A DNA stretch of 64,000 bases, from assembly GCA_963626805.1 (NCBI GenBank), contig CAVFXS010000056.1, forward strand, positions 61,541-125,540. The letters are read 5' to 3'. Below the pieces are notes generated by a model. That model had not been told where the DNA came from and made no database searches. It saw only the letters and a program-made list of their open reading frames with translations. The stretch is from CAG-632 sp963626805 (lineage in GTDB: Bacteria > Bacillota > Clostridia > Lachnospirales > Lachnospiraceae). Made by a program: the position numbers and the translations under genes. Positions 42,541 through 52,500 of this stretch are shown here, piece after piece (position 1 is the stretch's first letter; every line of letters starts with the position of its first letter).

Positions 42541-44262
42541 CTAACTGTGATTCTGCGTTAACCGTTCAAAGGTACCGTATAAATCCAAGGTTCCGTAACC
42601 CCAGGATGGATTCGGATATTCCTGTTCCGTATTTCTTCCGGCACCCCGAATCAGATATCGTCGGATCTGTGTCCCGCTTAATCGTCTCTCGCCTGACCAT
42701 TCCATTAATAACGCGGCCGCTCCCGCAGTATGTGCTGCTGCAATACTGCTTCCACTTCTTCTGGTATACCCATATGGTGCATCTGCCCGTTCCCGGACTG
42801 CCGGTCCATACACACTCACTCCGGGTGCTGCCAGATCCGGCTTCACTCTTCCATCCTCCGTATAACCACGACTTGCCTCGAGATACAGGGCTCCGGTTGT
42901 ATGATTATAGGCAGTCGCAGATATAGGTCCTTCACCGGTTCCCAGATCACTGAGGGTTCCAAATGGATCCGGTCTCAGAAAAAATGTACTATCCGGCAGG
43001 AAATTCCGGATAGGAAGCCAGATATTAAATTCATTTCTGTTGCCTCCTGATGCATATACCCGAAAACGCCAGATTCCTTCCCTCGGAGTCACCATCCGGA
43101 TAAATATCAGCGGTTTTCCCGATAGCTCTTCTGCCAGAACATAAGCAATCTCTACCAGCGTCCGCTCCAGAATAAAATCAATTCGTTGCCTCCGGTAAAA
43201 CAGTGGGGTAATCCGTTCAATCACCTCTCCATAAGGTGACTCTATCCCGATTGCATATGTGCCCGGCACCTCGCCCCAGAGTTCCATCACAAAGCCCGGT
43301 ACATCCGCTCCGACATTCAACTCAACCTCCTGATATGCCCTATCACCGGTTATCGTCCCTGAAAAATGATGTCTTGCACCTCCTTCATTGCCTGCCGGAA
43401 CGGACACAATAAAATTCGGTGCAAGATTGATTCGATTTAACAGCTGATTTAAACTACCCTGTCCGGAATGATCTCCGCTGGCTGTTCCTACACCAATATA
43501 GATGGAGATCGGCTTCGCCAGTTTAACCGCCTGCGATACCAGATAATACACCGCCATGATAATATCTGTCTCCTGATAGGCCTCTTTTCCTTCCAGAAAA
43601 TAGAAATCCTTCAAGTACTGCTTCGCCTGCTTCAGCTTTACCACCAGCAGCTCTGCCATAGGTGCTGCTCCGGTAAAATCATTTCCGGTATCTGTCCCGC
43701 CAGCAATAATCCCGGCAGTAAACGTTCCATGACCATTGGTATCCTGACTGGGCACAATCTCCATAGGATTCTCTGCCTGAAGAGCTTCATTAATCTGTTC
43801 CTTATGGTATATACTACCATAGAGCACTCCCTCCGGAGGATCCTCTGCCTGAATCGTCTGATCCCAGATCGCTTCTATCCGGGTACTGCCATCTGACCAG
43901 CGAAACAGGGGATTTTGATAGTCAATTCCGGTATCAATAATCCCAACCAACACATCCCGCCCCCGCAAATTCAGTATCGGCTGATTCTGTACCTTATAGA
44001 TGCCGCCTGCCTCAATACTGCTGATATCCATCAGTCCATAACACTTTGGTACCATATAATATAACGTAGCAATCACGCTCATCATATCGACATCTGTGCG
44101 TTCAATCGTTACAATTGCCAGGTTATTATCTATATATTTTAAGCATTCATTCCGGAAATATGTATCTATCTGTTCCCGGTTTCCGTAATAGGAAATAATA
44201 TAATCTGCATAATCATTACTCACTATCCAATCTCTGCAGGTTCTTCGCCACTCCTGAGTCAT
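42541..44262 (-). CDS. S8-family serine protease, Csp-like germination protease
   Basis: Subtilisin-type protease of 573 residues. The triad is complete: Asp110 in GIIDTGID, His178 in NGHGT, and Ser506 in SGSSIAAAHTAG. The N-terminal about 95 residues form a prodomain. A central insertion (about residues 290-450) resembles the jelly-roll domain of clostridial Csp proteins, and the GSSIAAAH block is their usual variant of GTSMAAP. No signal peptide is evident, as for Csp proteins packed into spores. In Clostridium perfringens, Csp proteases activate the cortex hydrolase pro-SleC; the substrate here is inferred. Confidence 0.85.
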   Translation of the reverse strand: MTQEWRRTCRDWIVSNDYADYIISYYGNREQIDTYFRNECLKYIDNNLAIVTIERTDVDMMSVIATLYYMVPKCYGLMDISSIEAGGIYKVQNQPILNLRGRDVLVGIIDTGIDYQNPLFRWSDGSTRIEAIWDQTIQAEDPPEGVLYGSIYHKEQINEALQAENPMEIVPSQDTNGHGTFTAGIIAGGTDTGNDFTGAAPMAELLVVKLKQAKQYLKDFYFLEGKEAYQETDIIMAVYYLVSQAVKLAKPISIYIGVGTASGDHSGQGSLNQLLNRINLAPNFIVSVPAGNEGGARHHFSGTITGDRAYQEVELNVGADVPGFVMELWGEVPGTYAIGIESPYGEVIERITPLFYRRQRIDFILERTLVEIAYVLAEELSGKPLIFIRMVTPREGIWRFRVYASGGNRNEFNIWLPIRNFLPDSTFFLRPDPFGTLSDLGTGEGPISATAYNHTTGALYLEASRGYTEDGRVKPDLAAPGVSVYGPAVRERADAPYGYTRRSGSSIAAAHTAGAAALLMEWSGERRLSGTQIRRYLIRGAGRNTEQEYPNPSWGYGTLDLYGTFERLTQNHS

Positions 44263-44300
44263 GCTTTACTTCCCACTGTTTATCATTATGATATTATATG

Positions 44301-44329
44301 AAAAAAAACCGAAGCTGTTACACTTCGGT
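44301..44329 (-). terminator. Intrinsic terminator of the divIVA-like gene
   Basis: ACCGAAG and CTTCGGT arms (44308-44329) are followed on the minus strand by an eight-T run, immediately after the stop codon. Confidence 0.85.
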
Positions 44330-44339
44330 TCTTATTTCC

Positions 44340-45020
44340 TTATAAGAAGTTAAATCCTTCATCCTCATCGTCATCATTGCCGATCAGCATGCTCTCATCC
44401 ACTTTCACTTCTACTTCACCGGCATATACCTCTTCTCCATCCTCAGATGAAATCGGCTCTGTTTCAACTGCTGCCGTCTTCTCCGACTCTTGCTCTTCTG
44501 CAACTGTCTCCTGTGCGACCTCTCTTCTTAAGTCTGCAAATATATCTTTAATCGCACTCGTCTTTGCTGCCTCTTCCTGTACCGGTTCTGCAGAAATCGG
44601 TTCCGGTGCTGGCTTCTCAACAGTACCACGGGGATCCCTGCGTCTTTCCGGCTCCTCTGTACTCATCTCACCACCACTTTTAATAAGCTCATCCGTCAGT
44701 TTCTGGATTCTACGTTCTGCCGCATCCAGTTCCTGTCTTAATGACCGATTCTCCTTCTTTAATGCTTCTACCTCTACATTTGAACGATCTGTCTTCCGCT
44801 GTGCTTCTGTAATCTCATTCTGAAGATTATAAAGCTTCAACGCATTATCCCGATTCGAATCAGATAACTTGTCATTCTGTTCCTTCAGAACCTGTATCTG
44901 CAACTGTAGCTCTTCATACGCACTGCGCACCTGATTCAAATATGAATATACTTCATTTCTGTTAAGTCCAAATAAAGCCTTTCCAAACTGCTTCTCACTT
45001 GAGACTACAATATCATTCAT
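44340..45020 (-). CDS. DivIVA-domain protein
   Basis: Coiled-coil protein with the DivIVA N-terminal motif (QFGKALFGLNRNEVYSYLNQV). A heptad-rich region of about 90 residues follows, then an acidic and Glu/Pro-rich C-terminal half (EEVYAGEVEVKVDESMLIG). Length 226. DivIVA proteins bind curved membranes at septa and poles and guide division or pole organisation. Whether this one is the main cell-division copy is not clear; it stands alone, away from the dcw cluster, and is preceded by a strong promoter. Confidence 0.88.
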   Translation of the reverse strand: MNDIVVSSEKQFGKALFGLNRNEVYSYLNQVRSAYEELQLQIQVLKEQNDKLSDSNRDNALKLYNLQNEITEAQRKTDRSNVEVEALKKENRSLRQELDAAERRIQKLTDELIKSGGEMSTEEPERRRDPRGTVEKPAPEPISAEPVQEEAAKTSAIKDIFADLRREVAQETVAEEQESEKTAAVETEPISSEDGEEVYAGEVEVKVDESMLIGNDDDEDEGFNFL

Positions 45021-45112
45021 GATAATCTCCCTTTCCGTTTTCTTAATTTTGTATAGTTATGGTACATATTTCACAAATTTTCTTTTAATTTTTATGTACT
45101 TTTATATGCTAT

Positions 45113-45141
45113 ATTATATCAAAAAAAAAACCAAACTTCAA
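45113..45141 (-). promoter_or_regulatory. Sigma-A promoter for the divIVA-like gene
   Basis: TTGAAG (45136-45141) and TATAAT (45113-45118) are 17 bases apart; the spacer contains a ten-T run on the minus strand. Confidence 0.7.
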
Positions 45142-45151
45142 TACAAGCTTT

Positions 45152-46006
45152 CTACTTTTTCTTTCTCTTCTGTCTCTTCTGCTTCACTCTTTCCGGATAA
45201 AACTCAATAATATAGGCATTTAGTTCTCCTCCCCAGAGTGCCAGATTCATCATCAGATATACCCAGACCATCGCAATTGCTATCCCTGCCAGGCTTCCGT
45301 AAACGCTGGAATAGTTATTAAAATGGTTAATGTAGATTGAAAATCCGAAAGAGACCAAAATCCATGTCAATGCTGCGAATAATGCCCCCGGTGTTGCCTG
45401 ACGTACGGTAATCTTATGACTTGGAAGCCCCTTATACATAGCTATAAACATCAGGAACAGCAGCACAAAGCCCACGACAACACGAATACTGATAATCAGG
45501 GTGGCAATATCGTTCATAAACGGTATTCGAACTGAAATCAGTCCATAGAGCGAATTACCAAATACAAATACCACCAAAAGAATGATCATGGCTACCAGCA
45601 CAATCAAAGTATGAAAGGCAGCAATACTCCGCAGAACGAAATAATTTCTGGATTCTTTCGTACGATATACCGAGTTTAGACCATTGCTGATAGACAACAG
45701 ACCTCTGGACGCTGACCATAGTGCCGCTATAATCGAAAATGACATAATTGTACTTCCGGATCGGCTGATCAATTCATCCAGTATTGTAATTGCATATTCT
45801 TCCATCTCCTCAGATAATACACTCTTCAGAATATTAATAAATGCCTCCTGTTCCACCGGAAGAAATCTGGTAAGTGTCAGCAGCAATATCAGAAATGGAA
45901 ATGCCGACAGAATCAGAAAAAAAGCTGCCTGTGCCGCATATGCCGATATATTATCTTCCCTTGCGCGTTCTGAAAACTCGTTAAACAGTTCCATTAAACG
46001 TTTCAT
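45152..46006 (-). CDS. YihY/BrkB-family inner-membrane protein
   Basis: A 284-residue polytopic protein with about six membrane helices. The family signature SAYAAQAAFFLILSAFPFLILLLTL is at the N-terminus, and GSLAGIAIAMVWVYLMMNLALWGGELNAYI near the C-terminus. It was once misnamed ribonuclease BN. The C-terminal tail is strongly basic. It is encoded 26 bases after the SpoIID-like gene. Confidence 0.9.
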   Translation of the reverse strand: MKRLMELFNEFSERAREDNISAYAAQAAFFLILSAFPFLILLLTLTRFLPVEQEAFINILKSVLSEEMEEYAITILDELISRSGSTIMSFSIIAALWSASRGLLSISNGLNSVYRTKESRNYFVLRSIAAFHTLIVLVAMIILLVVFVFGNSLYGLISVRIPFMNDIATLIISIRVVVGFVLLFLMFIAMYKGLPSHKITVRQATPGALFAALTWILVSFGFSIYINHFNNYSSVYGSLAGIAIAMVWVYLMMNLALWGGELNAYIIEFYPERVKQKRQKRKKK

Positions 46007-46032
46007 ATCTTAACTTACTCCTAATCCGCTAT

Positions 46033-48384
46033 TTATTGATAAATATTATGTATTTCTACACCGGTATAATAGTGTCTTATAATATCTTCTGCTGAATATC
46101 CCTGCTCTGCCATTATCTTAGTTCCGTTCTGGCTCATCCCCACTCCATGGCCAAAGCCACCACCAATCATATGGTAATTGCCATCATCTGATAGCACTAT
46201 ATAATAAAACGGGCTCGGAATCAATGCCCAGCCTTGTGATTCACTGCCATCCTGTCTGTGAATCACTACCTCTGACGGGGTGATCAGCGCTCTGGCATTA
46301 GTCTGGCCGATCACCAGAATTTCTGCGTCTGTGCCTTTAATCGTAATCTCTTTTACAATACCACTCTTACCCCGTTTTGTCACTTCTACCGAAGTCACCT
46401 GCCCTACAGTCCGGATTGGCTGACTTACATAGGAGCCGTCAGCCTGTTTCGTAAGAAGCTTATCTGGATTGGTCTCATAGCGTTGCTGTAACGTCTTATC
46501 AATTGCCGCAGTCATTTCCTCCGGGGTAAATACAATCTTCCACCGGAATAATGGATAATTCTGTTCATAACACTGATAGGCACTGCTGTCATTGATAAAG
46601 CTGCGAAAGGCTGCTTCATCTGAAAAATCAAACGCACCTCCTTGCTCCTTCTCCAGCTTATCGGTCAGATAAGGAAGTGCTTCTCCATCCCATACATCCG
46701 CATTGGTACAGGTTACTCCGCAGGAGGTAGAGAAGAAATATGCCTGAATCACCTCCCCGTTATAAAACGGAACCATACCATAGGTAGCCTTGACTGACAG
46801 AATTGACTCCTCATTCTCAGAAACCGCATTATATACCTGAGTCATGGTACTATCATCCAGATGGGCACCATATTTTGCATAGGTACCATCCTGCATCTTC
46901 GCATACGCATATCCTCTCGCACAGATTGCCTGCACCCGCAATGCCTCCTGTCCGTAGGAAACAGGCATTTCACTCGGCACGACCGTATATAAATATTCCT
47001 CCATACTCAGCTCGTTGACGATGGTCAGTCCACTGTCATCATACGGTGCCACCTCAATACTACCCCGGTAGGACGGATTCTGTCCGTTTCTGGATATAGT
47101 TAATATCTGTATTCTTCCATTCTCCTCATCTGGTGTGATCTGCACCCGGCCACCTGCCAGATATCCACAGGACATAGTCAGCTCCAGTTCTTCACCTGCC
47201 GCAAAGGTCTTCTGCTCCCCATGAAAGCTCATGGTATATGGACAATTTGCCGTCAGGCGTACAACCGGATGAATTAACGACGTATAATCTGAATTTCCCA
47301 ACACCACCCGGATCTTATCTGCCCGAATCGGCTCTGTGATCAAAGCCGCCTCTATAATGCCATCTGCCACTACAAAGTTCGTTGTCTTATACCCCACCAG
47401 AATCTGTGATGTCGGCTCAACTGCCAGTTCTCCGTATATCTTATATATATGGTAATGATCGGAAAGTCCCAGCTTTCCATAGCCTTCTACTTCGACTCCG
47501 TCCTCATATACCGCCAGTACCTTTGCTGCAATTGTATCGGACTTTAATACAATATCTGTAATTCCCTGCGGTCCTAATACCACATCTGCCAAAGAAGCCT
47601 GAATCGCTTCTCCACCTTCTATATTCAGATGACAACTATAGCTCTTATGATAACCCTTCAGAAAAATCTGAACCCGACTCTCATCTGCCTGTTCCAGCCA
47701 GACATTGGATAATGTTACGCCCTCCTCGCCTGCTCCGGTATATTCAAGAATCCGGTTCTCTGTTACATATACACGGATAATCTGATCCTCACATGCCTCC
47801 AGCTGCTGATTCAGATTCTTCTGTGCAGTCTCCTGATAGGCCTGAACAGTATAATTCTGTTCCGGTGTGACCAGCTTTAACACACCACTTTCTTCATCCG
47901 TAACAGAATCCAGCACCAGAAGTTCCTCTATCGATACCTGTTCCGGCTTCAGCTCACTGATCAGGTATTCATACAACATCTGAAATTCCGGCTTTGTTAA
48001 AATCTGCTCCGGCTTCTGTTCTGCCAGAAATGACAGATCTGTCTTCTGAAGCTGCTCCGGTTCCTGCTCTAAATCAATCCCCAGCAATTGCAACAGAACC
48101 TTCTGTGCATCCGCCTTTGTAAATCCGTCCATGTCACTTTCTTCCGTTGTCATAACCGCATTTCCCTGATTTAAATACTCCAGCAGACTCTCTGCACTAC
48201 TCCTGCTGTAATAGGAAGCCGGCTGTACAATACCCGACAGTCCGGAATGTAAAAAGACAACTCCTGCCACACAGCCGCCAAGTAAACACAAAAGTCCAAG
48301 CACCAGGATGATCCGTCTGCCTGTCCTGCTGGTTGCTCTTCCATACTTTTCTGAATTTCTTATATGTCCTGATCGATCTTTCAT
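46033..48384 (-). CDS. SpoIID/LytB-domain wall protein, long form
   Basis: A 783-residue protein with one N-terminal membrane helix (IILVLGLLCLLGGCVAGVVFL), a long extracellular region of about 430 residues without recognised family, then a SpoIID/LytB domain. It carries EEYLYTVVPSEMP (the catalytic Glu), ALRVQAICARGYAYAKM, the STSCGVTCTNADVWDG cysteines and GFGHGVGMSQNGTKIMAEQGY. Family members act as lytic transglycosylases on denuded glycan during engulfment. The long linker is unlike the short classical SpoIID (about 340 residues), so this may be a SpoIID relative. Confidence 0.85.
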   Translation of the reverse strand: MKDRSGHIRNSEKYGRATSRTGRRIILVLGLLCLLGGCVAGVVFLHSGLSGIVQPASYYSRSSAESLLEYLNQGNAVMTTEESDMDGFTKADAQKVLLQLLGIDLEQEPEQLQKTDLSFLAEQKPEQILTKPEFQMLYEYLISELKPEQVSIEELLVLDSVTDEESGVLKLVTPEQNYTVQAYQETAQKNLNQQLEACEDQIIRVYVTENRILEYTGAGEEGVTLSNVWLEQADESRVQIFLKGYHKSYSCHLNIEGGEAIQASLADVVLGPQGITDIVLKSDTIAAKVLAVYEDGVEVEGYGKLGLSDHYHIYKIYGELAVEPTSQILVGYKTTNFVVADGIIEAALITEPIRADKIRVVLGNSDYTSLIHPVVRLTANCPYTMSFHGEQKTFAAGEELELTMSCGYLAGGRVQITPDEENGRIQILTISRNGQNPSYRGSIEVAPYDDSGLTIVNELSMEEYLYTVVPSEMPVSYGQEALRVQAICARGYAYAKMQDGTYAKYGAHLDDSTMTQVYNAVSENEESILSVKATYGMVPFYNGEVIQAYFFSTSCGVTCTNADVWDGEALPYLTDKLEKEQGGAFDFSDEAAFRSFINDSSAYQCYEQNYPLFRWKIVFTPEEMTAAIDKTLQQRYETNPDKLLTKQADGSYVSQPIRTVGQVTSVEVTKRGKSGIVKEITIKGTDAEILVIGQTNARALITPSEVVIHRQDGSESQGWALIPSPFYYIVLSDDGNYHMIGGGFGHGVGMSQNGTKIMAEQGYSAEDIIRHYYTGVEIHNIYQ

Positions 48385-48444
48385 AATCTGTTCACCTTAT
48401 TATGTAATGTTTGTCACTATAATAATATTTGTCACTATAACCAA

Positions 48445-48473
48445 GAAAAAAGCAGCATTTCTGCTGCTTTTTT
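48445..48473. terminator. Terminator of the non-coding RNA
   Basis: AGCAGC and GCTGCT arms (48451-48456, 48463-48468) are flanked by A and T runs on both sides, so it works in both directions and ends the RNA on the minus strand. Confidence 0.85.
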
Positions 48474-48707
48474 CCTAAGTAATACCCAAAATGCCGGTTC
48501 CCTTTTTTGACTCCTAGCATAGCTAGGTGGGTGTTCGCATATAACATTCCTGTCTTCCCCTGCAAACGGAGGCCTGACATCCTGCTATGAATATAAAACT
48601 CCCGTATCAAAAAATGTAGGTTCAAAATTAAGGGAATTGTCGCACATCTCAGGTATAAATAACTCATGAAACAGCCAACTTTTCTCTGGCCTGCATTCAT
48701 TGTGTAT
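48445..48707 (-). ncRNA. ssrS: Structured non-coding RNA, 6S RNA candidate
   Basis: A promoter (48714-48742) predicts a start near 48707, and a terminator ends it at 48445-48473, giving an RNA of about 260 bases between spoIID and the next gene. No credible coding frame lies in it. Several stems can be drawn: CCTAGC/GCTAGG, GTTTGC/GCGAAC and CCC/GGG around a TTTTGAACCTACA segment. The length, isolation, promoter strength and general look suggest 6S RNA, which binds RNA polymerase in stationary phase. The assignment rests on recall of similar clostridial 6S regions and was not checked with a covariance model. Confidence 0.55.
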
Positions 48708-48713
48708 AAGATG

Positions 48714-48742
48714 ATTATATCTTATTTATATGCAAAATACAA
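48714..48742 (-). promoter_or_regulatory. Promoter of the non-coding RNA
   Basis: TTGTAT (48737-48742) and a perfect TATAAT (48714-48719), 17-base spacer, on the minus strand. Confidence 0.75.
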
Positions 48743-48761
48743 GTAATTTATTCCGAATAAA

Positions 48762-49424
48762 TTATTCCGGACTATGAATCAGAATCTCCGGATCTCTGTG
48801 CCCGTAGCTCATGATCTTACTGCGAATATGATTCTTCATTTCCTCATTACAATTCACACAAACCATATCATATAACTGCATCACATAACCGGTCCAGCAA
48901 TCATAAATCTCTGCACGAATCTCACTGTCATCTGCTTCCTCTGCCGCTGCTGCTACTTCCTCATCGTCCTGATTCATCAGTTCTTCCACTGCCTCATCAA
49001 AATCATAATCAAAATCATCATACTCGTCTTCTACTTCGTATGGATTATTAAAGTTCAGCTCCACCGGCTTTGACTCGCCAAATGCAATCCTTTCAAGCTC
49101 CTCTGTGCGAACCAGTGCACAGTCATACATCTCCATGATCAGAGCCTTGATACACTCCTGTTCGGTCTCGAAATAATGATAATACCGCTCTACCGGAATA
49201 TCCTCCGGGCAATCCTCAACCTCACGACTGTTATACCAGTAATTCTTAGAACAGGCAATGGTTCGCTGACGAATGGAATTCTGCTTTGCACGTACCTGTA
49301 TGCTCTGTCTTGCACGTTTCTTATCTAACTGCACTCCCGCAAATTTTACCGTCCAGATGGTCAGATAAATCAAAATCACAACCAGAAAAACAGTAAAAAT
49401 CGTATTTCCAACTGAATTAAACAT
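48762..49424 (-). CDS. Unknown anchored protein with acidic middle
   Basis: The 220-residue protein has one N-terminal membrane helix (TIFTVFLVVILIYLTIW), a basic segment (KKRARQSIQVRAKQ), then a very acidic stretch (EVEDEYDDFDYDFDEAVEELM). Cysteines occur at the end in CVNCNEEMKNHI. No family recognised. It follows the giant pilus-operon gene but is separated from it by a terminator and its own promoter. The start lacks a strong ribosome site. Confidence 0.7.
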   Translation of the reverse strand: MFNSVGNTIFTVFLVVILIYLTIWTVKFAGVQLDKKRARQSIQVRAKQNSIRQRTIACSKNYWYNSREVEDCPEDIPVERYYHYFETEQECIKALIMEMYDCALVRTEELERIAFGESKPVELNFNNPYEVEDEYDDFDYDFDEAVEELMNQDDEEVAAAAEEADDSEIRAEIYDCWTGYVMQLYDMVCVNCNEEMKNHIRSKIMSYGHRDPEILIHSPE

Positions 49425-49463
49425 CTCTATATCGCATAATCCTTTCTTTGCTCTGATATCTGT

Positions 49464-49492
49464 ATTATACCGGAACAGTTCCCAGCCACTTA
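49464..49492 (-). promoter_or_regulatory. Candidate promoter of the unknown anchored protein gene
   Basis: A perfect TATAAT (49464-49469) with a poor -35. A small palindrome, GGAACAGTTCC (49472-49482), sits in the spacer and could be an operator; its spacing does not fit LexA. Confidence 0.4.
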
Positions 49493-49533
49493 GCCATTAT
49501 ACACCATATCTTCCATGGATTTCAACCTATTCA

Positions 49534-49572
49534 CAAAAAAACTGCTGTATCCGGAATCCCGAATACAGCAGT
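49534..49572 (-). terminator. Intrinsic terminator of the pilus operon
   Basis: A long stem, ACTGCTGTAT with ATACAGCAGT (49541-49572) plus inner pairs, is followed on the minus strand by TTTTTTT. It closes the operon after the giant gene. Confidence 0.9.
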
Positions 49573-49597
49573 CTATATTTGATTGTTTCAGATTCTA

Positions 49598-52500
49598 TCA
49601 GGTTAAATTCAGCATCTCTCTGGTCAGCTTAATCTTAATACGTTTTGTAATAATCTTTTCACTGCCCTTGTTGTCTTTTACAGTCGCCTGAACTACCAGA
49701 TAGGTGTAAGTACCATCATATGCATCAAAGTAGCTTCGCTTTGTTACCAATGCCGGAGCACTTACTTTATTTACCTTGTATACTTCCCCTTCATTCAGCT
49801 TCTTAATCGTATCCTCAGTCGTTGGAACCAGAATATGACTGTCAGACTCTACATATGTATCATTTGCATCGCCCTTCGCCGCATCATAATCCAGGTCATA
49901 GAAAATCTTAACATCCGTTACCGAATCACCGGATCCCATATCGACACCAAATGCAAACTCCGGATAAGATACACCTGAAGTTGCCTCCATATAGTAACCA
50001 TCTTCTGCGTTTCGTTTTACTACATTACCAGGTGCCTTGGTTGTTCCGTCCGGATCGTAAAGTATAATATCCTTGTCCTTCGTAATCAGGTCGCCACTCT
50101 TTGTTGCCATGTTAACCAGTACATTCAGGAACAATTTTCTCTCATCGTTGTTATCACGCTTATCACCGGTTACCATTGCATGTCCGGCACCACAATATGT
50201 GATATTACCGACTGAGTAGATGAAGTAACTATCCATACCATCCTTTGGTGATGCTGCATACAGAGAAGAATTCTCCTTCAATGTCTGATAATCCGCTGCA
50301 CTGGAAGCACCTGCTGTACCAGTTCCTGACTGACTGTCTGCTGCAAACGTATACCATACGGTTACCTGATCATCCTCCAGATTCAACGAATATGCCTGAT
50401 TATGTGTCGGCGATATACGCAGATCGGAAACTACATAGAATGGATATGTCGTAACAACACCACGGTTTACCTGTGTTGCCTTGGTAGTACCTGTAATATT
50501 CAATGGACCGTATGATAAGTTATACTTGATCTGATTCTGAATCTGGAATTCAGCAAACGTATAATTCATTGCCAATGCAGTATTGGTCTCATAAATTACA
50601 AATGCATCCGTATATCCAGGATATCCGATCTTTCCTAAATTACCACTTCTCTGACTTAACCACTTTTTAACAACTGTATTCCAGGCAGAACCTGTCGCTG
50701 TATTATTCTTACTTAAATCGACACCATCCTTACCGCTGCTCAGACTACTGAAGAAATACTTATCAGAATCTGTTGTAACATATTTTGGCAGGGTCGAAGA
50801 ATCTGTTCCACCTGCTACGGTAATTTCGCCAAATCGCTCCATTCCGGCATATGACTTTAAGGTACTAGTAAGATTCATGGAATAATTTGGATCATTACCA
50901 TATTTGGTCATATTATCGTGAGTCATCAGCAAGCTTCCATCCTTATCCAGGAAATTCTCTAAATCCTCACATGCAGATGTACTGAAATCTGTAAACTTAT
51001 TACCAAAATCATCGTAGAAACCAATTACAACTACGTCATAATTATTTCTCAGATATTCTTCCGGTCCATATGCCAGCATACTGAAATGACGATACTTCCG
51101 ATATGCATCAATCTTCTTATCATTCTCTGTAATATATGGCTTATAGTATTCTGTATAGAATCCATATGCAGGTGGGAAACTCCACTCTCCTGCTCCACCA
51201 AGGGTAGCATTGATATAGAAGAATCGGAAATATTCTCCGGAATCCAGAATACCATCTAAATCATACAGATTAAACTTATCTGCAGTATAGGTAAAAGTAT
51301 CCGGAGCATACTGATTATTCTTCATAGTGTTTGTAACTGTCAGACTACCACCCTGCTGTAAGGTCAGCAATGCATTCCTCAAAGCGGTTTCTGCATCATT
51401 TAATGTCTGATACTCTACCGTACCACTCGTATTATATGCATCATAAAGTGCCTTTGCCTCTTCTGCATATTCTGCATATCTTGCACGATCTTCATCAGAC
51501 GCCTCTCTGACAGCCTTTGCATAATACTCGATATCATCCATATACATAATATCCAGGGACAAGTCAAAGTCATCTGCAATCGTATCAACATAGTTATATG
51601 TCCAATCCTCATGACCCATATCACTGTCGTAACGATTCAGCCCTAAGGTTGGCTGATACTTTCCAAGATATACATTATTCTGATAATTATATCCATTTGC
51701 CGTAAAATTAATATCCTTCGTATCATAATAATTGGATATCTGACCACCAGACTTCGGCGTCGGTACATAGCCGTAAGTAGAACCTGTATTCGCAGATCCG
51801 TCATCATTGAATGCCTCAGAATACAGGAACTTGCTACCTCTCGCCTGCTGATAGTTACTATCCAGATATAAGGTATGACCATCCTGTCCATCCTGAGCTC
51901 CTACCTGTGAAGTCTTCATAGGCATAATCTCCAGAATAGAAGCTGATCTCTTAGGCTGATCCTCAGATCTGGCAATCGCACTAAGTGCGGAATATCCTCT
52001 AGACGGACAAGCACTCATAATGCTGTTGTTCTCTGCATTTGTCACATCTGCTACCAAAATCTTCCAACTAAGTGCGCCAAAATCACTCTCAGGATAATTA
52101 TAGGTAAACTCTGCCTTACCACTGCTGAAGGTAACCGGATCCCCAACTGCTTCGTTTTCGAGATCAAACTCAGCATTATCATCCGTATCTCTTAATAATA
52201 CACCCTGATACGTATGCCCTTCGATTGGATTTATCAGTTCAACTGTCCAAGTCAAATTCCGCTCTGTCAGCTTTGTAGAAGCATCCTTATCGGAATACTC
52301 CTTTGCATTTGTTGTAATTGTGAACTTCGGTCTTGCTGCTACATCTGCACTGTATACCAGACTATATAAGTCATTACTTAATGTATCTGTAAATACAGTT
52401 ACGGTTGCCGCTGTACCATAAGCCCCATCCGGGTTCTCTACTCTCTGAACCTGTCCATCCGTTCCATCGGTGGTTTGGTTCATAACCCAGTATTCCTTCA

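Noticed and set aside
48392..48700. Open frame of 102 codons on the minus strand
   Set aside because: It coincides with the structured RNA gene; its start lies a few bases after the predicted transcript start with no ribosome site, and its end overlaps the terminator.
49472..49482. LexA/SOS box
   Set aside because: GGAACAGTTCC has only one base between the half-sites, whereas Firmicutes LexA sites need GAAC-N4-GTTC.
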